Notes: generated by a model not told the origin, from the letters alone. A stretch of DNA of 64,000 bases from DATMQA01 sp035566895 (GCA_035566895.1 DATMQA010000118.1:1-64000); one strand, 5' to 3'; numbered from the stretch's first letter, positions 15,919-24,991 are shown. Made by a program: numbers and translations.

Positions 15919-17493
15919 ATGCATTTTCGAAACCTGCGCCGCCTGCGTCGGAACCTTTCAATCGCCCTGTTCTTAGGCACAGCAGCGGCGACAGGGTTTT
16001 GCGCCGAAACCAAGGACCCCCTCTTGGATTTAATGATCCAAAAGGGCATAGTCACGCAAGACGAAGCCGCCAAAGTCAGGGCGGAAGCCGACGCGTTGCG
16101 CACCAATGCCATCGCCACCGCCCCTCTCGCCGAATCCAAGTGGAACATCAACAACGCAATTAAGAACGTAGAACTCTTTGGTGACCTGCGCCTCCGCTTC
16201 GAAAGTCGCCAGGCTAACGCCCCGGACGATTCGCGGATCGAACTGAACCGTCTCCGCTACTCTGTGCGCCTCGGTCTGCGCGGCGAGGTCTTCGATGACT
16301 TCTATTATGGGGTCAGGCTGGACACGGCCGCCAATCCACGGTCCGCCTGGGTTACCGCAGGCACCTCTACCAGCGGCTCGCCTTACCAGGGGCCGTTCGG
16401 CAAATCGACCGGCGGCATTGACGTCGGCCAGGTGTATATCGGTGCGCGGCCTACGGATTGGCTCGACATCACCATCGGCAAAATGTCCAACCCGCTCTAT
16501 ACCACGCCAATGGTTTGGGACCCGGATCTCACCCCGGAAGGAGCGGCCGAGCGGCTAAAGTACACAGTCGGCAACGCGAACTTTTTCGCGACGTTCGGCC
16601 AATTTCTTTACCAGGACGTCAACCCGACCTACTCCTCGCCCGGCTATTTCAACATCGGATATCTCAACTCCACCCCCTCGATTCTGCTCGCCTGGCAAAT
16701 GGGCGTTGATTACCACATTACCGACAAGCTCTCTGTGAAAGTGGCGCCGGTCCTGTATAATTATACTGGTCATGGCCAGAACACCACCGCACCAAGCTCT
16801 ACTGTAACCCCTGATTTCTCAGGAACCTACGTCGGACAAGGCGCCACGAACAACCTTTTTGGACAAAACGGCGGGGCTTGGAGCGGGTTCCCCACCGGTT
16901 TTTATGATGGGTTCACCGCCAATCAAACCGGCATTCGCAATTTATTGGTGCTCGAGATTCCCTGTGAGTTGAACCTTAAACTGAACAAGCTCAACCTGCG
17001 TTTATTTGGTGATTACGCCGAGAACCTGAACGGAGCGGACCGGGCTCAGGCCGCGTTCACCGCCGCGCAAACCGCCTTCCAACCTGTTGGCGGAGGCGGC
17101 ATCGCTCCGATTGTGTCCCCTCAGACCCAGGAGACCGGTGCCTACCAGGTGGGTTTCGCTGTTGGCAACAAAGACGCCCTGGGGATGGTTTATGGCTCGA
17201 CCTCCAGGAAACACGCTTGGGAAGCCAGGGCCTATTGGCAGCACGTCGAACAGTATGCGCTGGACGTTAACCTAATCGACTCCGACTTCTTTGAAGGCCG
17301 CGCCAATCTCGAGGGTGTTTTTGCCGCGTTCGCCTACGGTTTCACGGACAATGTCATTGGGACCTTCCGCTACGGCTATGCCTCCCGCATCAACGACAAG
17401 CTCGGCACCGGCGGCAGCAATTTCGATATCCCCCAAATCAACCCCATCAACCACTATAGCATCCTGCAGTTCGACCTGACGCTAAGGTTCTGA
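15919..17493 (+). CDS. Putative outer-membrane porin (porin 1)
   Basis: From the ATG at 15919 the protein has 524 residues: a signal peptide (LSIALFLGTAAATGFCAE), a short helical part (DPLLDLMIQKGIVTQDEAAKV), then NAIKNVELFGDLRLRFESR and a beta barrel rich in alternating aromatic strands, ending in DLTLRF with the C-terminal phenylalanine typical of barrel insertion. It closely parallels porin 2 at 22418-23839 (FYYGVRLDTAANPRSAWV versus FYYGLRLETSSNPRSPWV). The family resembles the putative porins annotated widely in Verrucomicrobia and Bacteroidetes. Specificity is unknown; the candidate Pho boxes upstream suggest a role in phosphate entry. Confidence 0.85.
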   Translation: MHFRNLRRLRRNLSIALFLGTAAATGFCAETKDPLLDLMIQKGIVTQDEAAKVRAEADALRTNAIATAPLAESKWNINNAIKNVELFGDLRLRFESRQANAPDDSRIELNRLRYSVRLGLRGEVFDDFYYGVRLDTAANPRSAWVTAGTSTSGSPYQGPFGKSTGGIDVGQVYIGARPTDWLDITIGKMSNPLYTTPMVWDPDLTPEGAAERLKYTVGNANFFATFGQFLYQDVNPTYSSPGYFNIGYLNSTPSILLAWQMGVDYHITDKLSVKVAPVLYNYTGHGQNTTAPSSTVTPDFSGTYVGQGATNNLFGQNGGAWSGFPTGFYDGFTANQTGIRNLLVLEIPCELNLKLNKLNLRLFGDYAENLNGADRAQAAFTAAQTAFQPVGGGGIAPIVSPQTQETGAYQVGFAVGNKDALGMVYGSTSRKHAWEARAYWQHVEQYALDVNLIDSDFFEGRANLEGVFAAFAYGFTDNVIGTFRYGYASRINDKLGTGGSNFDIPQINPINHYSILQFDLTLRF

Positions 17494-17499
17494 CCTGGG

Positions 17500-18312
17500 T
17501 CAAGACCGAGGTCCCTGAGCGATGTCCCACGCCAGGAACGCGTCCGTACCGTAGAAAGCACGGATTTGCTCTCCCTGCAGCGTACGTGCATCAGCCGGAC
17601 CACAACGCGGCGTCGCAGGGTCCGTTGGAGAGTCTGAGGAACCTGGCGCACCTGTGGTCTGACTTCCACCATCGCTCACATTCGCCCCCGGAGCAGCATA
17701 GGACGGGCTGGGCGGCGCGGTCGCAATCGTTTGCGATGCTTGTGATGGAGGCGCTGCAACCGCCGGTTGAGGAATCCGGGACGGAGCTGTCGTATCGCCC
17801 GGCAGCATCGGCTGAACATTACGCGAGGATGCGTCCGAAGGCCGGTTCGCATAGGGGTTGATCCACAGCGGCGTTGCATTGTTCGGGGCCGGGGAACCGC
17901 CTGCGGCATCCAGAGGTGCGCCTGGGATGCTCACACCATCCTCCTGCATAGCTATCGTGGCGCCTGACGGAACTGTCCACAGTCGCGGATGCCGCTCCAT
18001 AGGCGAGGGAGCGGACGCCGCAGGTTGTGGGGTTGAAATACAATAGCTGACCAGACGCGCCTTGATTTGGTTGGTGCCATGTTCGAAGAGTGCCCAGCCA
18101 TTCTTCGCATCGACATCCTTGAGGGTAAAGCCGCCAGCAGACTCGCCCGGATGCAGCGCGAAGCCTTGGCTCTCGCCCACGATTTTAAAGCAGGCGAGCC
18201 GAGAGGCTCCAACCTCCATCAACCCGGTCAACTCGATACGGTCGGACGGGCTCGGCACGGCTGGCAGTCCCTGAGCCAGGAGCAATGACCCGGCGAAGGC
18301 GAGCGTTTTCAC
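17500..18312 (-). CDS. Exported GspC/PilP-like protein with proline-rich tail
   Basis: This 270-residue protein starts with a signal-like helix (MKTLAFAGSLLLAQGLPAVP). Residues about 25-90 (IELTGLMEVGASRLACFKIV, then GGFTLKDVDAKNGWALFEHG) follow the pattern of the homology region of GspC and PilP, periplasmic proteins that contact secretins. The rest is low-complexity Pro/Ala/Ser. It lacks the transmembrane anchor and PDZ domain of full GspC, and no other type II secretion gene is adjacent. It is convergent with porin 1, with 6 bp between the stops. Assignment is a structural guess. Confidence 0.6.
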   Translation of the reverse strand: MKTLAFAGSLLLAQGLPAVPSPSDRIELTGLMEVGASRLACFKIVGESQGFALHPGESAGGFTLKDVDAKNGWALFEHGTNQIKARLVSYCISTPQPAASAPSPMERHPRLWTVPSGATIAMQEDGVSIPGAPLDAAGGSPAPNNATPLWINPYANRPSDASSRNVQPMLPGDTTAPSRIPQPAVAAPPSQASQTIATAPPSPSYAAPGANVSDGGSQTTGAPGSSDSPTDPATPRCGPADARTLQGEQIRAFYGTDAFLAWDIAQGPRS

Positions 18313-18464
18313 TTTGCGACCCTACGCAGGCGCTCTCTCACGGGCAAGTTACGTTTTTGTGTCGAGCGACCATTCACCAGTTGTCATCAGAACGTTGCCT
18401 GCCTGGCATCTGTTCGTAACAGAGGTCTGCCAGAAAGACCCCCCGACCAGCGGACTAGGCACGC

Positions 18465-19283
18465 ATGAAAGCCATGGGCCATTTACGAATTGAAGAGGTC
18501 AAACTCTCCCCCGGCGAGGAATGGACCCGTCAAACCGGTCCCTGGTGCTTCGTGCGCGTCAGTACTGGGGCCGCCTACTGGCTGGACACGGCCAGGCCGC
18601 GCGCCCTCAACCAGGGCGAGCTGATCACTCTGGCGCCCAGCGTCAAGGCGGTGATCCGTGCCAGCCAGCTTAGTGACGTGCTGTTGCACGGATTTAATTT
18701 CGCCCCGGATTTGCTCTACGGTTTTTTCACTGTGGCCGAGCGCCATTTCTTCGAAAGCCCTGCCACCAGTCCAGTTGAACCCGTTCGGTTTCTGCCCTCG
18801 ACGCACCCGATTAACCAACGCTTTGCTGACCTGGCAGCTCACCGCGAAGCCGGCCAGGAATTGACCGAGCGAGCGGCGGTGCTGGGTTTGGCTCTAGCCT
18901 TCTTGAGCGAGGGCGCGGCGCAGGGTCTGCCCGCTGCAGTCCGCAGTTCCCCTCAGGGGCGGTTCACGCAAATCGTCGCTGAAATGCCTGACATCGAACT
19001 CATTCACCAAACGCCCGAACAACTTGCGCGGCTCTGCGGTTGCAGTGCCCGTCATTTCAACCGGCTGTTCCGCGAACACTTTGGCGAATCGCCCCGCGCG
19101 CGCCAGACTGATTTGCGCTTGCTCAAAGCCCGCCAGTTGCTCAGCGAAACCGACGAGAAAATCGCCCGGATTGCCCTCGACAGCGGTTACCGGAGCTTGA
19201 GTTTGTTCAACGCTCTCTTTAAACGGCGCTTCGGCGTTAGTCCCTCCGAATGGCGGCAGCAAGTTGCGCAAAGGGCCTCTTGA
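18465..19283 (+). CDS. AraC-family transcriptional regulator
   Basis: This 272-residue protein has an N-terminal cupin-like sensor region and a C-terminal pair of helix-turn-helix motifs: EQLARLCGCSARHFNRLFRE and KIARIALDSGYRSLSLFNALF, followed by KRRFGVSPSEWR. This is the standard AraC/XylS DNA-binding layout. It stands alone on the plus strand, 178 bp upstream of the exbB-exbD-tonB-exbD operon, and is a candidate regulator for it. A single CGTAAC lies at 18415-18420, without a clear second unit. Confidence 0.9.
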   Translation: MKAMGHLRIEEVKLSPGEEWTRQTGPWCFVRVSTGAAYWLDTARPRALNQGELITLAPSVKAVIRASQLSDVLLHGFNFAPDLLYGFFTVAERHFFESPATSPVEPVRFLPSTHPINQRFADLAAHREAGQELTERAAVLGLALAFLSEGAAQGLPAAVRSSPQGRFTQIVAEMPDIELIHQTPEQLARLCGCSARHFNRLFREHFGESPRARQTDLRLLKARQLLSETDEKIARIALDSGYRSLSLFNALFKRRFGVSPSEWRQQVAQRAS

Positions 19284-19460
19284 CAACCTGCACTTTTCAG
19301 CCATCGCTTTTCTTCCTGTCACGGAACCGACACGCCAATTTCACACTTCATTGCTTCCGTTTCACCCGCTCGCCCGCGATAGTTTTACCGGTTCAAAGCA
19401 GGATTGATTGGTGAGTGCGCGACAAGTGTTTCTCACCTGGAATTTGAACCGAGAACGATT

Positions 19461-20396
19461 ATGAACATGATTGGCCCAATGCTCGCTGCCGAAGCTCCCG
19501 GCAATGCCATAACCTTTGCCTACCACCATCTTACCAAAGAAGGCTTCGCGACGGTGATCGCCCTGATCTTCGTTTCCATTTTCAGTTGGACCGTGATTAT
19601 CAGCAAAGCCCGCCAGCTCATTCGCGCCCGCAAAATGGGGAAGAAATTCTTCGAGGCCTACCGCGCCACCCGCGACCCGATGGATATTTTTCGCGAGAAG
19701 AAGGAATTCGATGGCGCTCCCGCCTATGAACTCTATATCACCGGCGCCGAGGAAGTGGCTTACCACTTAAAGAACAATCCGGTCGAAGTGGTCCGGGTGA
19801 AGCGAGTCACGGCTGGCAATGACCCCCACGCTGCCTTGGGTGGAGAGACCGATGTCCTGTCCCGTTCCATCTCGACCAAGATCAGCACCCCTTCGTTTGA
19901 ATCGGTCCAGGTCGCCCTCGAACGCGCCGCTTCGACCGAAGCCCTTTCGCTTGAGAAAGGGATGATCATTCTCTCGACGGCGGTGGCCGGCGGACCCTTC
20001 ATCGGCTTGTTCGGCACAGTCTGGGGTGTCATGGAGACCTTCTCGGGCATTGGCCGCGCCGGCGCAGCCAGTCTCACCGCCATGGCGCCTGGCGTGGCAG
20101 CCGCGCTCCTGGCCACGGTCGCCGGCCTTTCCGTCGCGATCCCGGCGATGTTTGCCTATAACTACATGGTTACCACCATCCGCGGCATCACCCAGGAACT
20201 CGACGGCTTCTCCAGCGAATACGCCACGGAACTGGAACACAAATATGTTGATAACCGCCCGCTGGCCGAGGAAATCCGCGACGCTTTGCAGAGTAGCGGC
20301 ATGCTCCAGCCAAGAGCGCAGGTCGCGCAACCGCCGGCTATTCCTGTTCCCGTACGGAAACTCAACGCCCCACCGCAGCCCGCGTTCACAACCTGA
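19461..20396 (+). CDS. exbB: ExbB/TolQ-type proton channel
   Basis: The preferred start at 19461 gives 311 residues with an N-terminal membrane segment (FATVIALIFVSIFSWTVII) and the hallmark C-terminal MotA/TolQ/ExbB domain: GPFIGLFGTVWGVMETFSGI and APGVAAALLATVAGLSVAIPA. ExbB forms the pentameric inner-membrane channel that uses the proton gradient to drive TonB. It is the first gene of an operon with two ExbD proteins and a TonB. The upstream ATG at 19404 would add 19 residues without similarity. Confidence 0.93.
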   Translation: MNMIGPMLAAEAPGNAITFAYHHLTKEGFATVIALIFVSIFSWTVIISKARQLIRARKMGKKFFEAYRATRDPMDIFREKKEFDGAPAYELYITGAEEVAYHLKNNPVEVVRVKRVTAGNDPHAALGGETDVLSRSISTKISTPSFESVQVALERAASTEALSLEKGMIILSTAVAGGPFIGLFGTVWGVMETFSGIGRAGAASLTAMAPGVAAALLATVAGLSVAIPAMFAYNYMVTTIRGITQELDGFSSEYATELEHKYVDNRPLAEEIRDALQSSGMLQPRAQVAQPPAIPVPVRKLNAPPQPAFTT

Positions 20397-20404
20397 ACGA
20401 AAAA

Positions 20405-20550
20405 CCACCAATGGACACAAATGGAGTCGGCTCAGGGCGCTCATGGCCCAAAAATGGGGAAAACGATCGTTTCTCGGGAGTCGTGGCGCCGTTAGCGGGA
20501 GCCCCGCCCGTGCCCCCGTTTCCATTCGTGTCTGTTCGTGTCCATTCGTG
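20405..20550. repeat. Inverted pair of ACACGAATGG-type decamers in the exbB-exbD spacer
   Basis: CCACCAATGG and ACACAAATGG (20405-20424) face TCCATTCGTG, TCTGTTCGTG and TCCATTCGTG (20521-20550). The two groups are inverted relative to one another and would pair as a long imperfect hairpin across the exbB-exbD spacer. The unit is the same family as at 5171-5220. Confidence 0.75.
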
Positions 20551-20565
20551 GTTTGAACTGATGAA

Positions 20566-20994
20566 ATGAAAAAATGTTCCAAAAGCGCACACCACGCCCT
20601 GGCCGAGTTGAACATCACTCCGCTGCTGGATCTGGCCTTTGTGCTCCTGGTCATTTTCATCATCACCACCACGCCCGTGGTCAACGACCTCGATGTCGAT
20701 CTGCCTTCGGCCGCCAAACGGCCCAAGGACCCCAAACCCAAAGTCAACTATGTCACCGTCGAGAGCACCGGCCGCATGTTCTTGAACCGGGATCCGGTCG
20801 ATCTCGCCTCGTTGCAGGAAAAGGTCGTCGCCCTCCGCATGGACGAACCGGACCTCAACATCGTCATTCGCGGTTCGGCCCGGACCAAATATCAGCACAT
20901 CGTCGGCATCATGGACATGCTTCAACAGGCCAACGTCGGCAAAGTCAATCTCGCCACCGAATCTTTCCCGGATGGCGCAGCCGCAAAGGAGTAG
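20566..20994 (+). CDS. exbD: ExbD/TolR family protein (first copy)
   Basis: This 142-residue protein has a short cytoplasmic N-terminus, ITPLLDLAFVLLVIFIITT with the conserved membrane aspartate that carries protons, and a periplasmic domain ending in YQHIVGIMDMLQQANVGKVN. ExbD sits inside the ExbB pentamer and couples proton flow to TonB movement. It is followed after 3 bp by tonB. Confidence 0.93.
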   Translation: MKKCSKSAHHALAELNITPLLDLAFVLLVIFIITTTPVVNDLDVDLPSAAKRPKDPKPKVNYVTVESTGRMFLNRDPVDLASLQEKVVALRMDEPDLNIVIRGSARTKYQHIVGIMDMLQQANVGKVNLATESFPDGAAAKE

Positions 20995-20997
20995 CGT

Positions 20998-21696
20998 ATG
21001 GAACACCTCGAGCACCGCAGAAAACGGAATTCGTCAAAGATTAACCTGATCATTTCGTTCACCTTCCACACCATCGTAGTGGTGGCAGTGGTTTTCCTTG
21101 CCGCGCGCGAAGGCATCTTGGGCAAAAAGCTCAAGGAACTCACCGTGACCATGGCGCCGAAGGAGAAGAAACCCGAACCGCCCAAGCCCAAAGTGCCCGA
21201 GCCGAAGCTCGACACGCCCAAACCTGCCAATACGCCCAAGCTTGCGGTGGCCCCTCCGCCCGTCCAGACGGCTCGGGCTGCCGCGCCGCCACCGGTTGAC
21301 GTTCCGGCGGCTGTCGCGCCGGCGGCCGCAGTTCTGCCGGATATGACCTTCAACGATGGCGCGCGCGAAGTCCAAACCGTCTCCGATCCCAACGCCCTGT
21401 ACAAAGGCCTGGTCGAGCACGCGCTGCGGTCCCGTTGGAACCGGCCGGAGGACATGGCCGACGACAGCTTCATTGCAGAAGTGGAACTGAGCATCGACGC
21501 CCAGGGCAACGTCACTGGCTCGCGCTGGCTGAAAGGTTCTGGCAATAGCCGCTGGGACAACGCCGTCAAGTCTGCCGTCGCCGCCACCAAAGTCATCAGC
21601 CGCCCCCCGCCCAAAGGGTTCCCCGCCGCCTTCGTCGCGCGCTTTGACGTGGAAAGCCTCCGGACGGAGGAAGTGGCGCAGCTTAATCCGCGGTGA
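20998..21696 (+). CDS. tonB: TonB-like energy transducer
   Basis: The protein of 232 residues has a single N-terminal membrane helix (LIISFTFHTIVVVAVVFLAA), a proline/lysine-rich spacer made of KPEPPKPKVPEPK-type units, and a C-terminal TonB fold with SRWNRPEDM and the VELSIDAQGNVTGSRWLKGSG strand pattern, here split as VELSIDAQGNV and TGSRWLKGSG. It should transmit energy from ExbB/ExbD to outer-membrane receptors. Its stop codon overlaps the GTG start of the second exbD. Confidence 0.9.
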   Translation: MEHLEHRRKRNSSKINLIISFTFHTIVVVAVVFLAAREGILGKKLKELTVTMAPKEKKPEPPKPKVPEPKLDTPKPANTPKLAVAPPPVQTARAAAPPPVDVPAAVAPAAAVLPDMTFNDGAREVQTVSDPNALYKGLVEHALRSRWNRPEDMADDSFIAEVELSIDAQGNVTGSRWLKGSGNSRWDNAVKSAVAATKVISRPPPKGFPAAFVARFDVESLRTEEVAQLNPR

Positions 21697-22103
21697 AAAA
21701 GTTTTCCAAAGGCCATCACAGCTCGCTTAACGAGCTGAATATCACGCCGTTGCTGGATTTGGCGTTCGTGCTGTTGGTGATCTTCATCATCACCACCCCC
21801 CAGTTGTCCAACGATCTGGAGATGAACCTGCCGTCGCCCAAAAAAGAAAACGCCCCCAAACCGCCGCCTAAAATCAACCGCATTCTCGTCAGCGCTGTCG
21901 GGCAAATCACCTTCAATGACCAGCCGATCGAATTACCCGCGCTCAAGGAGACACTCGTCAGGCTCAAGGCCGGTGACCCCGACACCAGCGTGGTCGTGCG
22001 CGGCGCGGCCGAGGTCGATTACCAGCGCGTCATCGGCGTGCTGGACGCCCTTCAGCAAGCAGATATCACAAAAGTGGGCCTTGCCACCGAAACCGCGCCG
22101 TAG
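21693..22103 (+). CDS. exbD: ExbD/TolR family protein (second copy)
   Basis: Starting at a GTG that overlaps the tonB stop (GTGA), this 136-residue protein repeats the ExbD plan: ITPLLDLAFVLLVIFIITTP with the membrane aspartate and a periplasmic domain ending in YQRVIGVLDALQQADITKVG. It is clearly paralogous to the first copy. Two ExbD proteins in one operon would allow a heterodimer within the ExbB channel, which is an inference. Confidence 0.92.
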   Translation: MKKFSKGHHSSLNELNITPLLDLAFVLLVIFIITTPQLSNDLEMNLPSPKKENAPKPPPKINRILVSAVGQITFNDQPIELPALKETLVRLKAGDPDTSVVVRGAAEVDYQRVIGVLDALQQADITKVGLATETAP

Positions 22104-22111
22104 GTCGGTCA

Positions 22112-22243
22112 GTGCCTGCGGGCGGAGCGCGGACATTCCTGTCCGCAGCAACTTCCGAACGCCAGCTCGGCTTGGATTTGCCGCCAACTTCGCGAGTAAA
22201 ACATTCCTGCGGGCAGGAATGTGCGCGCTCCGCCCGCAGGCAC
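22112..22243. repeat. Large palindromic element after the ton operon
   Basis: GTGCCTGCGGGCGGAGCGC (22112-22130) is matched by its exact reverse complement at 22225-22243, a perfect 19-bp pair. Inside it, ACATTCCTGTCCGCAG and the smaller palindrome ACATTCCTGC...GCAGGAATGT extend the symmetry. It looks like a dispersed palindromic element (REP/BIME-like in plan) and may also protect or end the operon transcript. It accounts for most of the 314-bp gap before porin 2. Confidence 0.8.
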
Positions 22244-22325
22244 TGAGAAGCGGGTTCAAAAATGTCTTCGGGCAGAAAAGCAAGGTAGCCCCATTCCATC
22301 ACTCCAGAACACCCCACCTGGGTGT

Positions 22326-22364
22326 CGTCACACAATCGTAACATAACGGACGCCATTCCGTAAC
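22326..22364 (+). promoter_or_regulatory. Candidate Pho boxes upstream of porin 2
   Basis: CGTCAC (22326), CGTAAC (22337) and CGTAAC (22359) lie in one 11-bp register with one degenerate position at 22348. The last unit is 54 bp upstream of the porin ATG at 22418. Confidence 0.55.
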
Positions 22365-22417
22365 ATAGGTCCTTCAGGTTTTGCCGATGGTTCGGATAAC
22401 GCAAAACAACTAGCTCA

Positions 22418-23839
22418 ATGAAAAGAACACTATACTGCAAACTCATCGCCTTGGTCTCGCTAGCCGCCGCCATCGCCTCGCAGGCGCAAACTCAAAAGCT
22501 CTCACCCGAGGCCCTGCTCGATAAACTCGTCAAGAAAGGGGTGCTTACCGATCAGGAAGCCCAGGAATTGATGACCGACGGCACCCAAACCAACCTCCCC
22601 AGCGCGTCGAAATGGAAAATCAACGACGCCATCAAGAGCATCCAATTGTTCGGCGATGTGCGGTTCCGCTATGAATATCGGGCCGCGGAAAACCCGGGCC
22701 CGGCCTCCGGCGCCGCCGGCAACACCTATTACCGCGACCGCTTTCGCTATGCCCTCCGCGCCGGCTTGCGCGGCGATTTGTTTGACGATTTCTATTATGG
22801 CCTGCGCCTGGAGACCTCCAGCAATCCGCGTTCCCCATGGGTCACCTTCGGCGACGATACCGCCAGCACCCCCTCGGCCAAGACCAGCGACGGCGTCAAC
22901 GTCGGCCAAATTTATCTCGGCTGGAAGCCGACCGACTGGTACGAGATGACCGTCGGCAAAATGCCCATGCCCCTTTACATCGATCCGATGCTTTGGGACT
23001 CCGACATTAATCCCGAAGGCGCCGTCGAGAAGTTCAAGCACTCCCTGGGCAACGTCGGTTTGTTCGCCAACTTCGGCCAGTTCATTTACCAGGACACCGA
23101 CCCGGACCACGGCCTGCCTTCAAGCGATACCTTCCTGCTGGCTTGGCAAGTCGGCGCGAACATCAACCTCGCTAAAGACCTGTCCTTCAAAATCGCGCCC
23201 GTGCTCTATAACTATACTGGTGTGGGACAGAAAAACGGGTTGAACCAGCCCTTTGTTGGGGAGGGTAACGCGCTGGGTCTTAACACCAACACCGCAGCCG
23301 CGTTCAACCAGTCCGGCATCAATGATCTGCTGGTGCTCGAAGTGCCCGCCGAATTCAATTTCAAGGTCGGCAAGTACGGGGCGCGTGTGTTCGGCGATTT
23401 TGCCTATAATTTCGAGGGCGATGACCGTGCGCGGGCAGCAGCGGCCGCGGCAGGCCCGGCCATCCTGCCTCAGGCATTCACCGGCGAAAACAAGGCTTAC
23501 CAGGCCGGTGTCGCTTTCGGCAACCTGGGCCTCGTCTATGGCCAGACCGCCAGGAAAAACACCTGGGAAGCTCGAGCCTACTGGCAGCACGTCGAGCAAT
23601 ACGCGGCGGACGTGAACCTGCTGGATTCCGATTTCTTCGAGGGCCGCGGCAATCTCGAAGGCTTCTACAGCGCCTTCGCCTATAGCCTCACCGACGCCAT
23701 CATCGGCACCGTTCGCTACGGTTACGCCAATCGCATCAACAACAACCTCGGCACCGGCGGCAACAACCCCGACCTGCCGACTCTTAATCCCATACGCAAC
23801 TACCACATCCTCCAACTCGATGTAACCTGGAGATTCTAG
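22418..23839 (+). CDS. Putative outer-membrane porin (porin 2)
   Basis: This 473-residue paralogue of porin 1 has a signal peptide (LIALVSLAAAIASQAQ), the helical segment EALLDKLVKKGVLTDQEAQEL, INDAIKSIQLFGDVRFRYEYR and a barrel that ends in LDVTWRF. Shared blocks with porin 1 include WEARAYWQHVEQYA and LDSDFFEGRGNLEG. It lies immediately upstream of pstS, and its own promoter region carries candidate Pho boxes. A function in phosphate passage across the outer membrane is therefore likely by context, although the family itself does not define the substrate. Confidence 0.87.
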   Translation: MKRTLYCKLIALVSLAAAIASQAQTQKLSPEALLDKLVKKGVLTDQEAQELMTDGTQTNLPSASKWKINDAIKSIQLFGDVRFRYEYRAAENPGPASGAAGNTYYRDRFRYALRAGLRGDLFDDFYYGLRLETSSNPRSPWVTFGDDTASTPSAKTSDGVNVGQIYLGWKPTDWYEMTVGKMPMPLYIDPMLWDSDINPEGAVEKFKHSLGNVGLFANFGQFIYQDTDPDHGLPSSDTFLLAWQVGANINLAKDLSFKIAPVLYNYTGVGQKNGLNQPFVGEGNALGLNTNTAAAFNQSGINDLLVLEVPAEFNFKVGKYGARVFGDFAYNFEGDDRARAAAAAAGPAILPQAFTGENKAYQAGVAFGNLGLVYGQTARKNTWEARAYWQHVEQYAADVNLLDSDFFEGRGNLEGFYSAFAYSLTDAIIGTVRYGYANRINNNLGTGGNNPDLPTLNPIRNYHILQLDVTWRF

Positions 23840-23889
23840 TTCGAGGCTTCACGCACCGAAAACCAGGCGGGCTGACCGCGTGCTCACAA

Positions 23890-23961
23890 TGTTACCTCAT
23901 TGTAACTTTGCATCCAGGTAACCATGCAACTATGTAACCTCGTAACCAGTAACTCAGTAAC
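23890..23961 (+). promoter_or_regulatory. Dense GTAAC/GTTAC cluster upstream of pstS
   Basis: At least seven copies of a (T/C/A/G)GT(A/T)AC hexamer occur in 72 bp: TGTTAC at 23890 and TGTAAC at 23901 (11 bp apart), then GGTAAC, TGTAAC, CGTAAC and two AGTAAC at shorter 7-8 bp steps. The cluster ends 17 bp before the pstS ATG. It is the richest such site in the window, as expected for the core target of a phosphate-response regulator. Confidence 0.6.
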
Positions 23962-23977
23962 GTTAACCAAATCAAAC

Positions 23978-24991
23978 ATGAGAACATTCGCTTTGGGTCT
24001 TTTTACCGCCGCCGGCTTGCTGGCGGCACAGACTGGCGCGCTCGGCCAGATGCTTATCAACGGGGCCGGTGCCACGTTTCCCTATCCGATTTATTCAAAA
24101 TGGTTCGATCAATACGCCAAAGTCGATCCGTCCGTCCGCTTTAATTACCAGTCCATCGGTTCCGGTGGCGGCCAGAAACAGATTCTGGCCGAGACAGTCG
24201 ATTTCGGTGCGTCTGACGGCCCGATGAGCGACGACAATCTTTCCAAGGCGCCCGGAAAGATCCTGCATATTCCAACGGTCGCCGGCGCAGTCGTGGTGAC
24301 CTACAACCTCCCCGGCAGCCCCAAACTCAAGCTCGACGGCCCGGCCATCGCCGATATCTTTATGGGCAAGCTCACTAAATGGAATGATAAGCGCATCGCG
24401 GAGTTGAATCCCGGCGTGAAGTTGCCCGACACCGACCTCGTGGTCGTGCATCGTTCGGACGGCAGCGGCACGAGCTATATCTTTACTGATTACCTCAGCA
24501 GCGTCAGCCCGACTTGGGAGAAAGAGGTCGGGCGCAATACTTCGGTCAAATGGCCGGCCGGCCTCGGCGCCAAAGGCAATGAAGGCGTCGCCGGCCAGGT
24601 CAAACAATTGCCCGGCACGATCGGCTATGTGGAACTGGCTTATGCCCACCAGAATAAACTGCCCTCTGCCGAAGTTAAAAATGCCGCCGGCAATTTCATC
24701 ACGCCCTCGGCCGAAGCCGTCACCGAGGCCCTGGCCGCCGCCAAGGTGCCGGACGATTTCCGCTTCTCGATGGTCAATGCGGCCGGCGACAAGGCGTATC
24801 CCATTGCCGGCGCCACCTGGCTGTTGGTCTATGAGCAGCAAAAAGACCCTGCCAAAGGCAGGAAGCTGGTCGAGTTCCTCGACTGGGCGCTGACCAGGGG
24901 TGAAGGCATGACCTCAGCCTTGGATTACGCGTCCTTGCCGGAGAGCCTTCAGAAGCGGGTGTTGGAAAAGATCAAAACCATCAAATACTAA
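23978..24991 (+). CDS. pstS: Phosphate ABC transporter substrate-binding protein
   Basis: From the ATG at 23978 the protein has 337 residues with a signal peptide (ALGLFTAAGLLAAQTGALG). Phosphate-contact segments are clear: GAGATFPYPIYSKWF, YQSIGSGGGQKQI, DFGASDGPMS and VVHRSDGSGTSYIFTDYL. PstS captures phosphate in the periplasm and hands it to PstCA. The upstream ATG at 23924 lies within the GTAAC cluster and was rejected. It heads the pst operon with the standard gene order. Confidence 0.96.
   Translation: MRTFALGLFTAAGLLAAQTGALGQMLINGAGATFPYPIYSKWFDQYAKVDPSVRFNYQSIGSGGGQKQILAETVDFGASDGPMSDDNLSKAPGKILHIPTVAGAVVVTYNLPGSPKLKLDGPAIADIFMGKLTKWNDKRIAELNPGVKLPDTDLVVVHRSDGSGTSYIFTDYLSSVSPTWEKEVGRNTSVKWPAGLGAKGNEGVAGQVKQLPGTIGYVELAYAHQNKLPSAEVKNAAGNFITPSAEAVTEALAAAKVPDDFRFSMVNAAGDKAYPIAGATWLLVYEQQKDPAKGRKLVEFLDWALTRGEGMTSALDYASLPESLQKRVLEKIKTIKY

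Noticed and set aside
18415..18420. Pho box upstream of the AraC regulator
   Set aside because: A single CGTAAC is present, and the positions 11 bp and 22 bp away do not match.
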